Part shown: piece after piece, positions 1 to 7,876 of the stretch
Layout: each line of letters opens with the position of its first letter
How positions within the stretch are numbered: position 1 is the first letter of the stretch
NCBI GenBank assembly: GCA_017398545.1
Contig: JAFQFT010000051.1
Coordinates: forward strand, 1-49,126
Reading direction: 5' to 3'
Length of the DNA stretch: 49,126 nt
Source of the DNA: Bacilli bacterium
Lineage (GTDB): Bacteria > Bacillota_I > Bacilli_A > ML615J-28 > CAG-313
Notes under the pieces: model-generated
Databases searched by the model: none
Seen by the model: the letters and a program-made list of their open reading frames with translations, nothing else
Told to the model about the DNA's origin: nothing
Position numbers and translations under genes: made by a program

Positions 1-115
1 TATTAATAACCTTAATCTATTTTGTTGAATAAAAAAATGAAATAATATATAATATATATAAGTATAAAAGCTGCATTTATTGTTGCTGTTCAATTTCTTT
101 TTAAATACAATTAAA

Positions 116-150
116 ATAAAAAAATAGTATAGTTAAACAACTATACTATT
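116..150 (-). terminator. Intrinsic terminator of tRNA-Arg
   Basis: A perfect 12-bp inverted repeat (123-134 with 139-150) closes on a 4-base loop. Read on the minus strand it is followed by a T-rich tract (complement of the A-run at about 116-122). It lies just beyond the 3' end of the minus-strand tRNA. Nothing else could be recognised in bases 1-115, which are AT-rich and non-coding in appearance. Confidence 0.85.
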
Positions 151-162
151 AATTATCTAAAC

Positions 163-239
163 TGGCGTCCCAGAAGAGATTCGAACTCCCGACACACGGC
201 TTAGAAGGCCGTTGCTCTATCCAGCTGAGCTACTGGGAC
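163..239 (-). tRNA. tRNA-Arg (anticodon TCT)
   Basis: On the minus strand the acceptor 5' arm GTCCCAG (239-233) pairs with CTGGGAC (173-167). D-arm, anticodon arm and T-arm (GGGAG-TTCGAAT-CTCTT) are all present. The anticodon loop CTTCTAA gives anticodon TCT, which reads AGA. The discriminator is G and the CCA end is encoded at 165-163. AGA is the main Arg codon in AT-rich genomes. A promoter lies just upstream and a terminator just downstream, so this is a single-gene unit. Confidence 0.97.
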
Positions 240-258
240 TTAACACATAAGCATAGAT

Positions 259-287
259 ATTATATCATAATTTGGTGCTTTTGTAAA
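259..287 (-). promoter_or_regulatory. Sigma-A-type promoter of tRNA-Arg
   Basis: Minus strand: -35 TTTACA (287-282), 17-base spacer, -10 TATAAT (264-259). This puts the start site about 12 bases before the mature tRNA 5' end at 239. The region is shared with the divergently oriented gene at 324. Confidence 0.8.
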
Positions 288-323
288 GTAATTGACTATA
301 TAAAAATAAGAAAGTGTGTAAAT

Positions 324-893
324 ATGAAATGTTTTATTCATCTTAATAATGATAGTAGTAGTTATTGTTCTGTGTGTAAAAGACCTATTTGTAAGAAATG
401 CGAAAGTGTTGAAAATGGTATTTGTCCAAGATGTTCTAATTTTACTCATAAGACAATATTTAATTATAATAAGAAAATTATTTTATTTTTATTAGTTGTA
501 TTTTTTGTAAGAATTACTGCTTATTATGATGTAGTAGTTTTAACTATATATAATAAAGGTTTACTTAGTTATTCATCTACTAGTGTAATACTACTTATAG
601 GGTTATTTATACCTTTTTGTATTAATATTATTAGATATGGTTTTAAAAATGCGATTAAATATCAAGCTTTTGGCAAAACATCAGCTATTGAAATAGCTGA
701 TAATAAAAAATGGAAATCTGTTGTTACTTATATGATTGGAATATTATCTTTTATAATATTATGTATATTATATATTGTATTTACACCATTATTTATAGTT
801 ACAGATTTAATTCATTTAATTAAATCTGTAAAAGATTTCTTTTATCATAAGAAAAGAATTTTAACAGAGACACAAATTAATAAGTTAGGGTAG
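324..893 (+). CDS. B-box-like zinc-finger membrane protein
   Basis: 189 residues of unknown function. The first 38 residues carry paired metal-ligand candidates: C3/H6, C15/C18, C23/C26 and C34/C37, spaced like a B-box or treble-clef zinc finger (CSVC, CKKC, CPRC). The rest is dominated by three hydrophobic stretches, at roughly residues 51-72, 80-106 and 134-160, so the zinc finger is probably a cytoplasmic head on a membrane anchor. The tail is short and basic. The start has only a weak ribosome binding site. The stop is 9 bases before the guanylate-kinase-like gene, which has its own GAGGT site, so the two are probably co-transcribed. B-box-plus-membrane proteins occur widely in Firmicutes without a known role. 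I infer a scaffold or sensor only from the domain type. Confidence 0.7.
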   Translation: MKCFIHLNNDSSSYCSVCKRPICKKCESVENGICPRCSNFTHKTIFNYNKKIILFLLVVFFVRITAYYDVVVLTIYNKGLLSYSSTSVILLIGLFIPFCINIIRYGFKNAIKYQAFGKTSAIEIADNKKWKSVVTYMIGILSFIILCILYIVFTPLFIVTDLIHLIKSVKDFFYHKKRILTETQINKLG

Positions 894-902
894 AGGTATT
901 TT

Positions 903-1433
903 ATGTTAATTTTAGTAGGACCTAGTGCGTCAGGTAAGACACAAATAGTCAAAATATTAATTGAAAAGTATGGACTTAAGAAGATGGTTACTTATACATC
1001 TCGAGGAAAAAGACCTGGAGAAGTAGATGGTATTGATTATTTCTTTTTATCAAAAGAAGAATTTGAAAAAAGAATTAATGAAGGATTCTTTATTGAACAT
1101 GTTGTTTATAATGGTAATTATTATGGAACATCTATTTCTCAAGTTTCTAGTGATAAAGTAGTTATTTTAGAACCAACTGGTTTAAAGCATTATTTAAATA
1201 AAATTAAAGATGAAGTTAAAGTTGTATTCTTAAGATGCTCAAGAGATATTGTTAGAATAAGAATGCAAGGCCGTGGCGATCATTTTGAAATAATAGATAA
1301 GAGATTAGATTTAGATGAAAAAGTATTTAATAAAGAGGTTATGAAACTTGCTGATTGGGTTGTTGATACTTCTGCATCTAATATTTATGATAATGCAAAA
1401 GAAATTTATATGTTATATAAGGACTTTATTTAA
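903..1433 (+). CDS. Guanylate-kinase-like P-loop kinase
   Basis: 176 residues. The P-loop GPSASGKT is at residues 6-13. The GMP-binding region TYTSRGKRPGEVDGIDYFF (about 30-48) matches the guanylate kinase pattern TTR-x-R-GE-x-DG-x-DY-x-F. A lid region with RMQGRGD follows. Guanylate kinase makes GDP from GMP with ATP. The protein is about 25-30 residues shorter than usual Gmk (about 200-210) and its P-loop differs from the canonical GPSGVGKGT, so it may be a diverged second copy rather than the housekeeping enzyme. It starts at ATG 903 behind GAGGT and ends 2 bases before the next gene. The neighbours (zinc-finger membrane protein, metallopeptidase) say nothing about nucleotide metabolism. 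Confidence 0.8.
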   Translation: MLILVGPSASGKTQIVKILIEKYGLKKMVTYTSRGKRPGEVDGIDYFFLSKEEFEKRINEGFFIEHVVYNGNYYGTSISQVSSDKVVILEPTGLKHYLNKIKDEVKVVFLRCSRDIVRIRMQGRGDHFEIIDKRLDLDEKVFNKEVMKLADWVVDTSASNIYDNAKEIYMLYKDFI

Positions 1434-1435
1434 TT

Positions 1436-2131
1436 ATGAATTATAGAATTCAAATTCTAGATGATAATAATATTCCTTATGTCATTATTAAAAAAACATA
1501 TAAAAGAGTTTCGGTGAAATATAATTCTAATTGTGTTTTAGAAATAAGACAACCAATATATTTTCCAGATGTAGAAATGATTAAGTTTATTGAAAAACAT
1601 ATTGATTGGATTATTGTTCATAAACCTGTTAAACCAATGCCACATGAAAAGTATGTTGATGGCGATTCTTATTTACTATTAGGTAAAGAATATGTTTTAA
1701 AGATAGTTTATTCTAATCATCAAGAGGTAATATTATTTAATAATCAAATAATTGTTCATACTGCAAATGATAAAAATATTGAAAAATTATTAGATAAATT
1801 CCGCTATGAACAAGCAGAAATAGTATTTAATGAAATTTTATATAATTGTTTCAAATCAATGGATAAACACTTAGTTAAATATCCTACACTTACAATTAAA
1901 TCTGCTAAGTCACGTTGGGGATGCTGTTATATTAAAGAAAATAGAATAATGTTAAACATTTCATTAATCCATGTTCCTTTAACTTTAATAGAATATGTTG
2001 TTTGTCATGAGCTAGTTCATTTCGTTTATCCTAATCATTCTAAAGATTTTCATGATTTATTAAGCATGTATGTACGTGATGAAAAGAAAAAAAGAAATGA
2101 ATTAAAGTTTTATAATATTATGTATAAATAG
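1436..2131 (+). CDS. YgjP/M48-type zinc metallopeptidase
   Basis: 231 residues, the usual length for the YgjP-like (DUF45) family. The zinc motif HELVH is at residues 191-195, followed by NHSKDFH, giving the family pattern HExxH-x5-H (third ligand probably H201). The family-typical SRWGCC is at 159-164 (usually SRWGSC). No signal peptide or membrane segment is visible, so it should act in the cytoplasm. The substrate is unknown; E. coli YgjP is a related uncharacterised metalloprotein. It starts 2 bases after the preceding stop and lacks a good ribosome binding site, which suggests translational coupling. A strong terminator starts at its stop codon, closing this three-gene operon. Confidence 0.88.
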   Translation: MNYRIQILDDNNIPYVIIKKTYKRVSVKYNSNCVLEIRQPIYFPDVEMIKFIEKHIDWIIVHKPVKPMPHEKYVDGDSYLLLGKEYVLKIVYSNHQEVILFNNQIIVHTANDKNIEKLLDKFRYEQAEIVFNEILYNCFKSMDKHLVKYPTLTIKSAKSRWGCCYIKENRIMLNISLIHVPLTLIEYVVCHELVHFVYPNHSKDFHDLLSMYVRDEKKKRNELKFYNIMYK

Positions 2132-2161
2132 CAAGAAAAGGTAGCTTTTCTTGCTGTTTTT
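2131..2161 (+). terminator. Intrinsic terminator of the first operon
   Basis: A perfect 10-bp stem (2131-2140 with 2145-2154, loop GTAG) is followed by TGTTTTTTG. It begins at the last base of the metallopeptidase stop codon. Confidence 0.93.
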
Positions 2162-2314
2162 TGTTGTATGCTGTATTAAAATAAAAATTTGTAATATTTT
2201 TTTACAAGAATGAAAAATCAATCGATTTTTATCAAAATCTTTTATATTTAATAACTTTATTTATTAAAAAAAATATGTTAAATTGTTTTCATCAATTTTG
2301 TAGGGGGAAATAAA

Positions 2315-3568
2315 ATGAAAATTAAAAATGATAATTCTATAGTCTCTTTTTCTGATGACACAGATAAAAAGAAAAAATATGGGATATTGTTAAAAAGAAA
2401 AAGACAAGAACGTCATATGACATTAGAATCGATGTGCCAGGGTATTTGTACCGTAAGTTATTTAAGTAGAATTGAGAATAATCTAGTAGATGTAGAAGAA
2501 AAATATTATATAAGTTTATTTAAAAAATTAGATATAGATTTTAATGAACTTAAAGAAGTAAAAGAAAATGAAATTTTTACTGATTTATTAAAATGTTATT
2601 TACAAGAAAATGATGACGAAGCAGTTTTAATAATTTCAAATGCATTAAAATCAAATTTCTATGTTGAATTAGAAATGGATTTAATGTTGTTATATGATAA
2701 TATAATTCATTGTTTGTATAGTGAAGCTTTAAAACAAATATTAGAATTTAATAAAATTGTAAATTCATTAATTGAAACAGAATTACATTTCTTTTTATTC
2801 TTAACAGCATTATATGCTTATAGAACAAATCAATCAATTTTTGCATATCGTCAAATAATATTCTTGTGCGAATCTGTATTAGTTAATGCAATGTATAGAT
2901 ATGCTGTATATGATCTTGCGCTTGATATTTTTGATTTTATGGGAGCTAAAGAACAATTTTTAAAGTATTATTCAATACTAATAAATGATAAATATAGTTC
3001 TTTATATCCTAAGTCGGCAATGAAACATCAAGCTCAAAAATTACTAGTTGATTCATATCTTTTAAAGCTAGAAGAAGATGTTTTATTGAAGGAATTATAT
3101 GTAAAATCAAGTGGTAGATGCAGGGAAGAAATTGCATGGCAAATATTGAAAAAAGAGTATCGAAAAAGTGAATTTATTAAGTGTTTAGAGATGTTAAATG
3201 AATATACGCCAACTCCTAAATTATTAGCATTTGAAGCGTTATTAATTTTAAGAATTAGTGATTCTAAATATATTTATAGAATAGAAGAAAGAAGAAAACA
3301 AGTAACATATCGAACATTTGATGAATCATTTGAATTAATGTTTTTAATAACATTACAAATAAAACGTTATGAAGATTATCGTAGTGCTTATGAACTATTT
3401 AAAAAGTTAATAAAGTTACAAAATGAACAAACATATTGTGCTTTTTTGTTTGATGAACAAACAATAATGTTTATTGAAATAGCTTTAAATTGTGGTAAAA
3501 ATAAAGATGCTTTAAAATTAGTAATGAATGTTTTGAAAGATAAATTAACATTCCCTTACTTCTTGTAA
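2315..3568 (+). CDS. HTH transcriptional regulator with TPR-like C-terminus (Rgg/PlcR-like)
   Basis: 417 residues. A lambda-repressor-type HTH lies at about residues 22-80 (LKRKRQERHMTLESMCQGIC, then VSYLSRIENN), matching the XRE pattern of RNPP-family regulators. Residues from about 85 to the end are helical with repeated Leu/Tyr/Ala patterns, consistent with degenerate tetratricopeptide repeats. In Rgg, PlcR and PrgX this region binds signalling peptides. GGGGG sits just before the ATG. The gene stands alone between the terminator at 2131-2161 and the trmR operon. I found no short hydrophobic peptide ORF beside it that would be an obvious pheromone, so peptide sensing is inference. Family confidence is good; target genes are unknown. 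Confidence 0.8.
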   Translation: MKIKNDNSIVSFSDDTDKKKKYGILLKRKRQERHMTLESMCQGICTVSYLSRIENNLVDVEEKYYISLFKKLDIDFNELKEVKENEIFTDLLKCYLQENDDEAVLIISNALKSNFYVELEMDLMLLYDNIIHCLYSEALKQILEFNKIVNSLIETELHFFLFLTALYAYRTNQSIFAYRQIIFLCESVLVNAMYRYAVYDLALDIFDFMGAKEQFLKYYSILINDKYSSLYPKSAMKHQAQKLLVDSYLLKLEEDVLLKELYVKSSGRCREEIAWQILKKEYRKSEFIKCLEMLNEYTPTPKLLAFEALLILRISDSKYIYRIEERRKQVTYRTFDESFELMFLITLQIKRYEDYRSAYELFKKLIKLQNEQTYCAFLFDEQTIMFIEIALNCGKNKDALKLVMNVLKDKLTFPYFL

Positions 3569-3625
3569 TTATATTGCTTTTAATTTTTAATAAAATATAG
3601 TATAATAATATAAAAGAGGTGCACT

Positions 3626-4255
3626 ATGAATTTGTATTTAGAAAAATTTAACAATGAAAATGAAGCAAATCATGAATTTTTTAATGAATTAAGAGCCTAT
3701 GCAGAAGTTAATAATGTTCCAATTATAAAAAGAGATTCATTAGTATTGATACAAAGTTTATTAAACATTATTAACGCAAAAACAATGCTTGAAATTGGTA
3801 CAGCTATTGGTTATTCTGCATTATCTTTTGTATGTAGTAAAGAAGATTTAGTTATCGATACAATTGAACGAAATGAAGAAATGTATAATGAAGCATTAAA
3901 CAATATTAAAAAACTAAATAAAGAAAATAGTATAAATATTATTTTTCAAGATGCATTAGAAGTTGACAATACGATATTAAAAAAATATGATGTAATTTTT
4001 ATTGATGCTGCAAAAGCACAATATCAAAAATTTTTTGATAAATATGCACCATTATTAAATGAAAATGGTATTATATTAACAGATAATATAATTTTTCATG
4101 GTTGTGTAGAAGAACAAGAACATTTAAGTAAAAATGTTAGAAGTATGGTCAAGAAAATCGATAATTACAATCATTATTTAAGTACACTTGAAAACTATAC
4201 AACTTATTATATTGATAGTGGTGATGGTTTAGCTATCACAATGAGGAAAAAATAA
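3626..4255 (+). CDS. trmR: tRNA 5-hydroxyuridine methyltransferase TrmR (YrrM family)
   Basis: 209 residues, a class I SAM-dependent O-methyltransferase of the COMT-like family. SAM motif I is MLEIGTAIGYSAL (about residues 54-66). The acidic metal-binding motif VIFIDAAKAQYQKF is at about 125-138, followed by LTDNIIFHG. In Bacillus subtilis YrrM (TrmR) methylates 5-hydroxyuridine-34 of tRNA to 5-methoxyuridine. The next two genes are the U32 proteins that make the hydroxyuridine, so context supports this function over a generic catechol methyltransferase. The gene opens the operon behind GAGGTG. A TATAAT at 3601-3606 is a likely -10, though the matching -35 is weak. It overlaps the next gene by one base. 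Confidence 0.9.
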   Translation: MNLYLEKFNNENEANHEFFNELRAYAEVNNVPIIKRDSLVLIQSLLNIINAKTMLEIGTAIGYSALSFVCSKEDLVIDTIERNEEMYNEALNNIKKLNKENSINIIFQDALEVDNTILKKYDVIFIDAAKAQYQKFFDKYAPLLNENGIILTDNIIFHGCVEEQEHLSKNVRSMVKKIDNYNHYLSTLENYTTYYIDSGDGLAITMRKK

Positions 4256-5142
4256 TGAAATTAATTGTAGAATTATCAAATAAGAATTTAGTAAAAAAAT
4301 ATTTAAAATTTAATAAAATAAGTTATTTTATTATTGGATTTGAAGGACTTTCTTTTAATGCTTGTACTAAATTTTCTATTGATGAAATAATAGAAATTAG
4401 TAATTTATTAAAAAATAGTAATGTTAAACTAATTCTAAATGCAGAAAGATTATTTACTGATAAAGAACTTTGTGAACTAGATATACTTATAAATAAAGGA
4501 TTGTTTAATTATTTTGAATATATTACATATTCTGATTTTGGTCTTAAAATATATTTAGAAAATAAAGGTGTAAATATTAAATATATTTTTAAAGCAGCAA
4601 CTTACCTTACTAATAGTTGTGATGTAAATGAATATAATTTAATAAATGATTATGTTGTATTATCTAGTGAAATTTCAAGTGAAGAATTAATTGAATTATC
4701 GAAAAATATAAACAAAAAAGCGATAGTTGATCTATTTGGAAAATCTGCTTGTTTTTATTCAAGAAGACCTCTATTAACAAATTATTTTAAATATCGTGGG
4801 GTAGATAATGATCCTAAAAAGGATAATTATTATGTAGTAGAAGAACTAAGAAGTGATTATTTAAGTGTTGTTGAAAATGAAATAGGAACAATTATTTTAG
4901 AACCTAAATTTCATGTTCTTGCAGAAGAAATTGATAAATTAGAAAATATCGAATTTGGAATAATTAGTTTTAATAAACTTAATCAAAAAAATATGATTTT
5001 AGTTGTTGATGCATATAATAATTTATTAAATGATTTTAATATTGAATGTTTTTATAAAAATTTAAATGATACAAATATTGAATACTATAAAGGTGCTTAT
5101 AATATTAAATCTGTATTATTAAAAGGAGGATGCAATGAATAA
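4255..5142 (+). CDS. trhP1: Peptidase U32-family protein, TrhP1/YrrN-like
   Basis: 295 residues, similar in length to B. subtilis YrrN. The start ATG overlaps the trmR stop. The fold-typical N-terminal strands (LIVELSNKN, YFIIGFEGLSF) are seen, and SACFYSRRPLLTNYFKYRG (about residues 163-181) corresponds to the conserved C-x-x-S-x-R-x-L region of U32 proteins. In B. subtilis the YrrN/YrrO pair is needed for prephenate-dependent 5-hydroxylation of uridine-34 in tRNA. The name 'peptidase' is historical and no protease role is implied. The divergence is strong, so the assignment rests partly on the tight trmR-U32-U32 order. It overlaps the next gene by 8 bases, and the next gene's GGAGG lies inside its 3' end. 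Confidence 0.82.
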   Translation: MKLIVELSNKNLVKKYLKFNKISYFIIGFEGLSFNACTKFSIDEIIEISNLLKNSNVKLILNAERLFTDKELCELDILINKGLFNYFEYITYSDFGLKIYLENKGVNIKYIFKAATYLTNSCDVNEYNLINDYVVLSSEISSEELIELSKNINKKAIVDLFGKSACFYSRRPLLTNYFKYRGVDNDPKKDNYYVVEELRSDYLSVVENEIGTIILEPKFHVLAEEIDKLENIEFGIISFNKLNQKNMILVVDAYNNLLNDFNIECFYKNLNDTNIEYYKGAYNIKSVLLKGGCNE

Positions 5143-6334
5143 GATAGAATTACTTGCTCCTGCTGGAAATCTAGAAAAAGCTAAGATCGCACTATTATAT
5201 GGTGCAGATGCAGTTTATGTTGGTGGAAAACAATTTAGTCTTCGTGCTCGTGCATCTAATTTTACAATCGAAGATATTAAAGAATTATGTTGTTTTTCAA
5301 AAAACTTAAATAAAAAAGTATATGTTACAATGAATATTATTCCACATGATGAAGATTTAGATAGATTAGAAGAATACTTAAAACAATTAGAAGAATGTGG
5401 TGTTAATGCAATTATTACTTCAAGTCTTTATATAATAAAAACTTGTGAGAAGGTTGCCCCTAAAATTGAAAGACATGTTTCTACACAAATGTCAATTACT
5501 AATTCTAATACAATTAATCATTGGAAGAAAATGAATGTATCAAGAGTTGTTTTAGCAAGGGAAAATACACTTTGTGAAATTGAAAACATCTCTAAAAATA
5601 CTGATTTAGAATTAGAAGTATTTATTCATGGTGGAATGTGCTCTAGTTATTCTGGACGTTGTGTTTTAAGTAATCATATGACAGAACGTGATGCAAACCG
5701 AGGTGGATGTGCACATTCATGCAGATGGAATTATAGTTTATTTGATGGAAAAAGAAAGATTACAAAAAAAGGTGAATTTTATAATATAGGTTCTAAAGAT
5801 TTAATGGCCGTTAGATTTATTCCGAAATTAATAGATTTAAACGTTGCATCTTTAAAAATTGAAGGACGTATGAAATCTACTTATTATCTAGCAACTGTGG
5901 TAGGATGTTATAGAAAATTAATAGATTTATATTATAAAAATAAAAATGTAACAGAAGAAGAATTTAAGTGGTTTGAAAAAGAAATTTCTAAAGCTGAAAA
6001 CAGACTTACATCAATTGGTTTTTATAATGGAATACCATCTATTAATGAACAATTATATGATACAAGATGTGAACAACCAACTCAAGAATATATTGGTTAT
6101 GTACTTGATTATAATGATGGAATAGCCACTATTGAACAAAGAAATTACTTTTGTGTAGGAGATTTAGTTGAGGCTTTTGGCCCAAATATAGAAAATACAC
6201 AATTTGTAATTGAAAAACTGATTGATTGTGAAACAAATGAATTAGAAACGGTTGCACGTCATCCGTTACAAAAGTTTTACATTAATTCACCAATAAAATT
6301 ATCAAAACACGATATGCTTAGAAAAGTAAAGTAA
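5135..6334 (+). CDS. trhP2: Peptidase U32-family tRNA hydroxylation protein TrhP2/YrrO
   Basis: 399 residues. The opening IELLAPAGNLEKAKIALLYG and ADAVYVGGKQFSLRARA are hallmark U32 sequence. The conserved block GMCSSYSGRCVLS...NRGGCAHSCRW (about residues 168-199) supplies the cysteines thought to hold an Fe-S cluster in this family. SLKIEGRMKS (about 239-248) is another family signature. The protein should act with the upstream gene to hydroxylate U34 of tRNA, with TrmR then methylating it. It is slightly shorter than the usual 420 residues. A strong AAAGGAGG precedes the ATG. Uridine kinase udk, which follows yrrO in Bacillus, is absent; greA comes next with its own promoter. Confidence 0.92.
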   Translation: MNKIELLAPAGNLEKAKIALLYGADAVYVGGKQFSLRARASNFTIEDIKELCCFSKNLNKKVYVTMNIIPHDEDLDRLEEYLKQLEECGVNAIITSSLYIIKTCEKVAPKIERHVSTQMSITNSNTINHWKKMNVSRVVLARENTLCEIENISKNTDLELEVFIHGGMCSSYSGRCVLSNHMTERDANRGGCAHSCRWNYSLFDGKRKITKKGEFYNIGSKDLMAVRFIPKLIDLNVASLKIEGRMKSTYYLATVVGCYRKLIDLYYKNKNVTEEEFKWFEKEISKAENRLTSIGFYNGIPSINEQLYDTRCEQPTQEYIGYVLDYNDGIATIEQRNYFCVGDLVEAFGPNIENTQFVIEKLIDCETNELETVARHPLQKFYINSPIKLSKHDMLRKVK

Positions 6335-6341
6335 AAAATAC

Positions 6342-6370
6342 TTGCAAAGATTATAAAAATTTGATATAAT
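6342..6370 (+). promoter_or_regulatory. Sigma-A-type promoter of greA
   Basis: -35 TTGCAA (6342-6347), 17-base spacer, -10 TATAAT (6365-6370), 36 bases before the greA ATG. It starts 8 bases after the trhP2 stop, with no terminator between. Confidence 0.85.
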
Positions 6371-6406
6371 TAAATAGAATTTTTAAATAGAAAAGAGGAA
6401 TTTAAA

Positions 6407-6904
6407 ATGGCTCAAGAACATTTAATAACACAAGAGGGTTATAACGCCTTACTGGAAAAATTAAAGGAATTAAAAAGATTACAAGCTGAAAACCTTATTG
6501 CAATCCAAGATGCAAGAGGACAAGGGGACTTATCTGAAAATGCTGACTGGTCTGCTGCAAGAGAACAACAAGCTAAACTTGCTGCCGAAATTGCTGAATT
6601 AGAAGCTAATATTCGTAACGCAAAAATCATTGATTCTGAAAAAGTAAGTGAAACATCAAATTTAGGAAAATTTGTTACTGTACAATTTTTAGAAGATGAT
6701 GAAAATGAACAAGTTACATATCAAATTGTTGGTACTGTTGAAGCTGACCCTATTAATGGAAAAATTTCAGCAGATTGCCCACTTGGTCGTGCTATTTTAA
6801 CTGCAAAACCTGGTGATATCGTTACAGTTAGAACAGAAGACGGTGATCGTTTTGATGTTAAACTTGTTAAAGTATCTGTAAAAAAACCAGCTGGTAAAAA
6901 ATAA
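6407..6904 (+). CDS. greA: Transcription elongation factor GreA
   Basis: 165 residues, close to the usual 158. The N-terminal coiled coil (about residues 1-80) has EGYNALLEKLKEL and the tip region DARGQGDLSENADWSAAREQQ, the family signature that carries the acidic residues inserted into the RNA polymerase secondary channel. The C-terminal FKBP-like domain (about 85-160) has the pattern NGKISADCPLGRAIL. GreA stimulates transcript cleavage by backtracked RNA polymerase. GAGG lies before the ATG. mtnN follows after 7 bases, so the two share a transcript that ends at 7627-7660. The greA-mtnN neighbourhood next to yrrMNO is as in Bacillus. Confidence 0.97.
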   Translation: MAQEHLITQEGYNALLEKLKELKRLQAENLIAIQDARGQGDLSENADWSAAREQQAKLAAEIAELEANIRNAKIIDSEKVSETSNLGKFVTVQFLEDDENEQVTYQIVGTVEADPINGKISADCPLGRAILTAKPGDIVTVRTEDGDRFDVKLVKVSVKKPAGKK

Positions 6905-6911
6905 TATAATA

Positions 6912-7628
6912 ATGAAACAAAAAATAATAGCTATTATTTGTGCAATGGATATTGAATTAGAAGGTTATAAAAAAAATCTTAATAATTTAGTTATTGAACA
7001 TATAATAGGACAAGAATTTCTAATTGGTGATTATTTAAATAATAAACTTGTTATCACCAAATGTGGTATTGGTAAAGTTAATGCTGCCGCAATAACTTTA
7101 TTAATGATTGAACATTATAATCCTGATTTATTAATTAACTCTGGTATCGCAGGTGGTTATGCTAAATGCTTAAAAACACTTGATGTAGTAGTTGCAGACC
7201 AAGTAGTTTATTCTGATGTTGATATGACTACTGATGCATTTACTAACTTAAGATACGGACAATTACAAGATTTACCATTTACATTTAAATCTAACGTTCA
7301 AATATTAAATAAAATTAAAGAATTAAAACTAAATAACAACATATATTTTGGAACAATTATGACAGGTGACCAATTTGTCACTGACTATGATAAGACTGAT
7401 AAAATTGTTTCTAACTACTTTAATGATTTAAATGTTTTAGCATGCGATATGGAATCTTGTGCAATTGCTCATGTGTGTTATTTAACAAATACAAGTTTTA
7501 TTATAGTTAGATCTATTTCTGATTTAATTGGTTCAAGTGATGCATTTGATTATCAAACATTTGCACCTATTGCTGCTAATAATGCTACAGAAATTGTTAA
7601 TTATATAATAAAAGAAATAGAAATATAA
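6912..7628 (+). CDS. mtnN: 5'-methylthioadenosine/S-adenosylhomocysteine nucleosidase
   Basis: 238 residues, typical length 230. IAIICAMDIELEGYKKNL is the conserved opening with the catalytic acidic residue. CGIGKVNAAAITLLMIEHYNPD, then INSGIAGG and DMESCAIAHVC (purine-ribose binding, catalytic Asp region later at RSISDLIG), match MtnN/Pfs. It cleaves methylthioadenosine and S-adenosylhomocysteine, the by-products of SAM-dependent enzymes such as TrmR. The ATG lies 7 bases after the greA stop without a clear ribosome binding site, so coupling to greA is likely. The terminator hairpin begins within the stop codon. Confidence 0.95.
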   Translation: MKQKIIAIICAMDIELEGYKKNLNNLVIEHIIGQEFLIGDYLNNKLVITKCGIGKVNAAAITLLMIEHYNPDLLINSGIAGGYAKCLKTLDVVVADQVVYSDVDMTTDAFTNLRYGQLQDLPFTFKSNVQILNKIKELKLNNNIYFGTIMTGDQFVTDYDKTDKIVSNYFNDLNVLACDMESCAIAHVCYLTNTSFIIVRSISDLIGSSDAFDYQTFAPIAANNATEIVNYIIKEIEI

Positions 7629-7660
7629 AAATGGTTCTATGTACTAGAACCATTTTTATT
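7627..7660 (+). terminator. Intrinsic terminator of greA-mtnN
   Basis: 13-bp stem 7627-7639 with 7645-7657, loop TGTAC, ending in TTTTT. It overlaps the mtnN stop codon. Confidence 0.92.
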
Positions 7661-7693
7661 ATATCTAATTATTTCTCTTATTAATTTAAAACT

Positions 7694-7806
7694 CGTTTGA
7701 AAAAGTTGTGTATTTGTGCAAAAAGTCGTTTGAAAAAGTTGTGTATTTGCGCAAAAAGTCGTTTGAAAAAGTTGTGTATTTGCGCAAAAAGTCGTTTGAA
7801 AAAATG
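7694..7806. repeat. 33-bp tandem repeat, 3 copies plus a partial copy
   Basis: Units begin at 7694, 7727, 7760 and 7793, exactly 33 bases apart. The first three are complete; the fourth breaks off after about 13 bases. Copies differ at one position (TGTGCA in copy 1, TGCGCA in copies 2 and 3). Each later copy contains the 10-base palindrome TTTGCGCAAA. The period equals 11 codons, but I see no start, ribosome binding site or gene that would use it. There are no spacers, so it is not a CRISPR. It lies between two convergent terminators, in the only longer gene-free stretch here (7629-7867). Confidence 0.95.
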
Positions 7807-7843
7807 TATAGTATCAAAATAGAATAATGTTAAAAAATGAAAC

Positions 7844-7876
7844 AAAAAAACGTTAGCAAAAAAACTGCTAACGTTT
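7844..7876 (-). terminator. Intrinsic terminator of the sigK-tcdA operon
   Basis: Minus strand: 10-bp stem (7876-7867 with 7857-7848), 9-base loop, then a T-run (complement of 7844-7850). The stem overlaps the tcdA stop codon at 7870-7868. Confidence 0.9.

Noticed and set aside
1..115. A truncated gene at the left edge
   Set aside because: All frames are short and AT-rich, without family resemblance; it is most likely the trailer beyond the tRNA-Arg terminator.
7694..7806. CRISPR array
   Set aside because: The 33-base units abut each other with no spacers and there are no cas genes.
7694..7806. A repeat-encoded small protein (11-residue repeats)
   Set aside because: There is no start codon with a ribosome binding site, and the array lies between two terminators that end the flanking transcripts.
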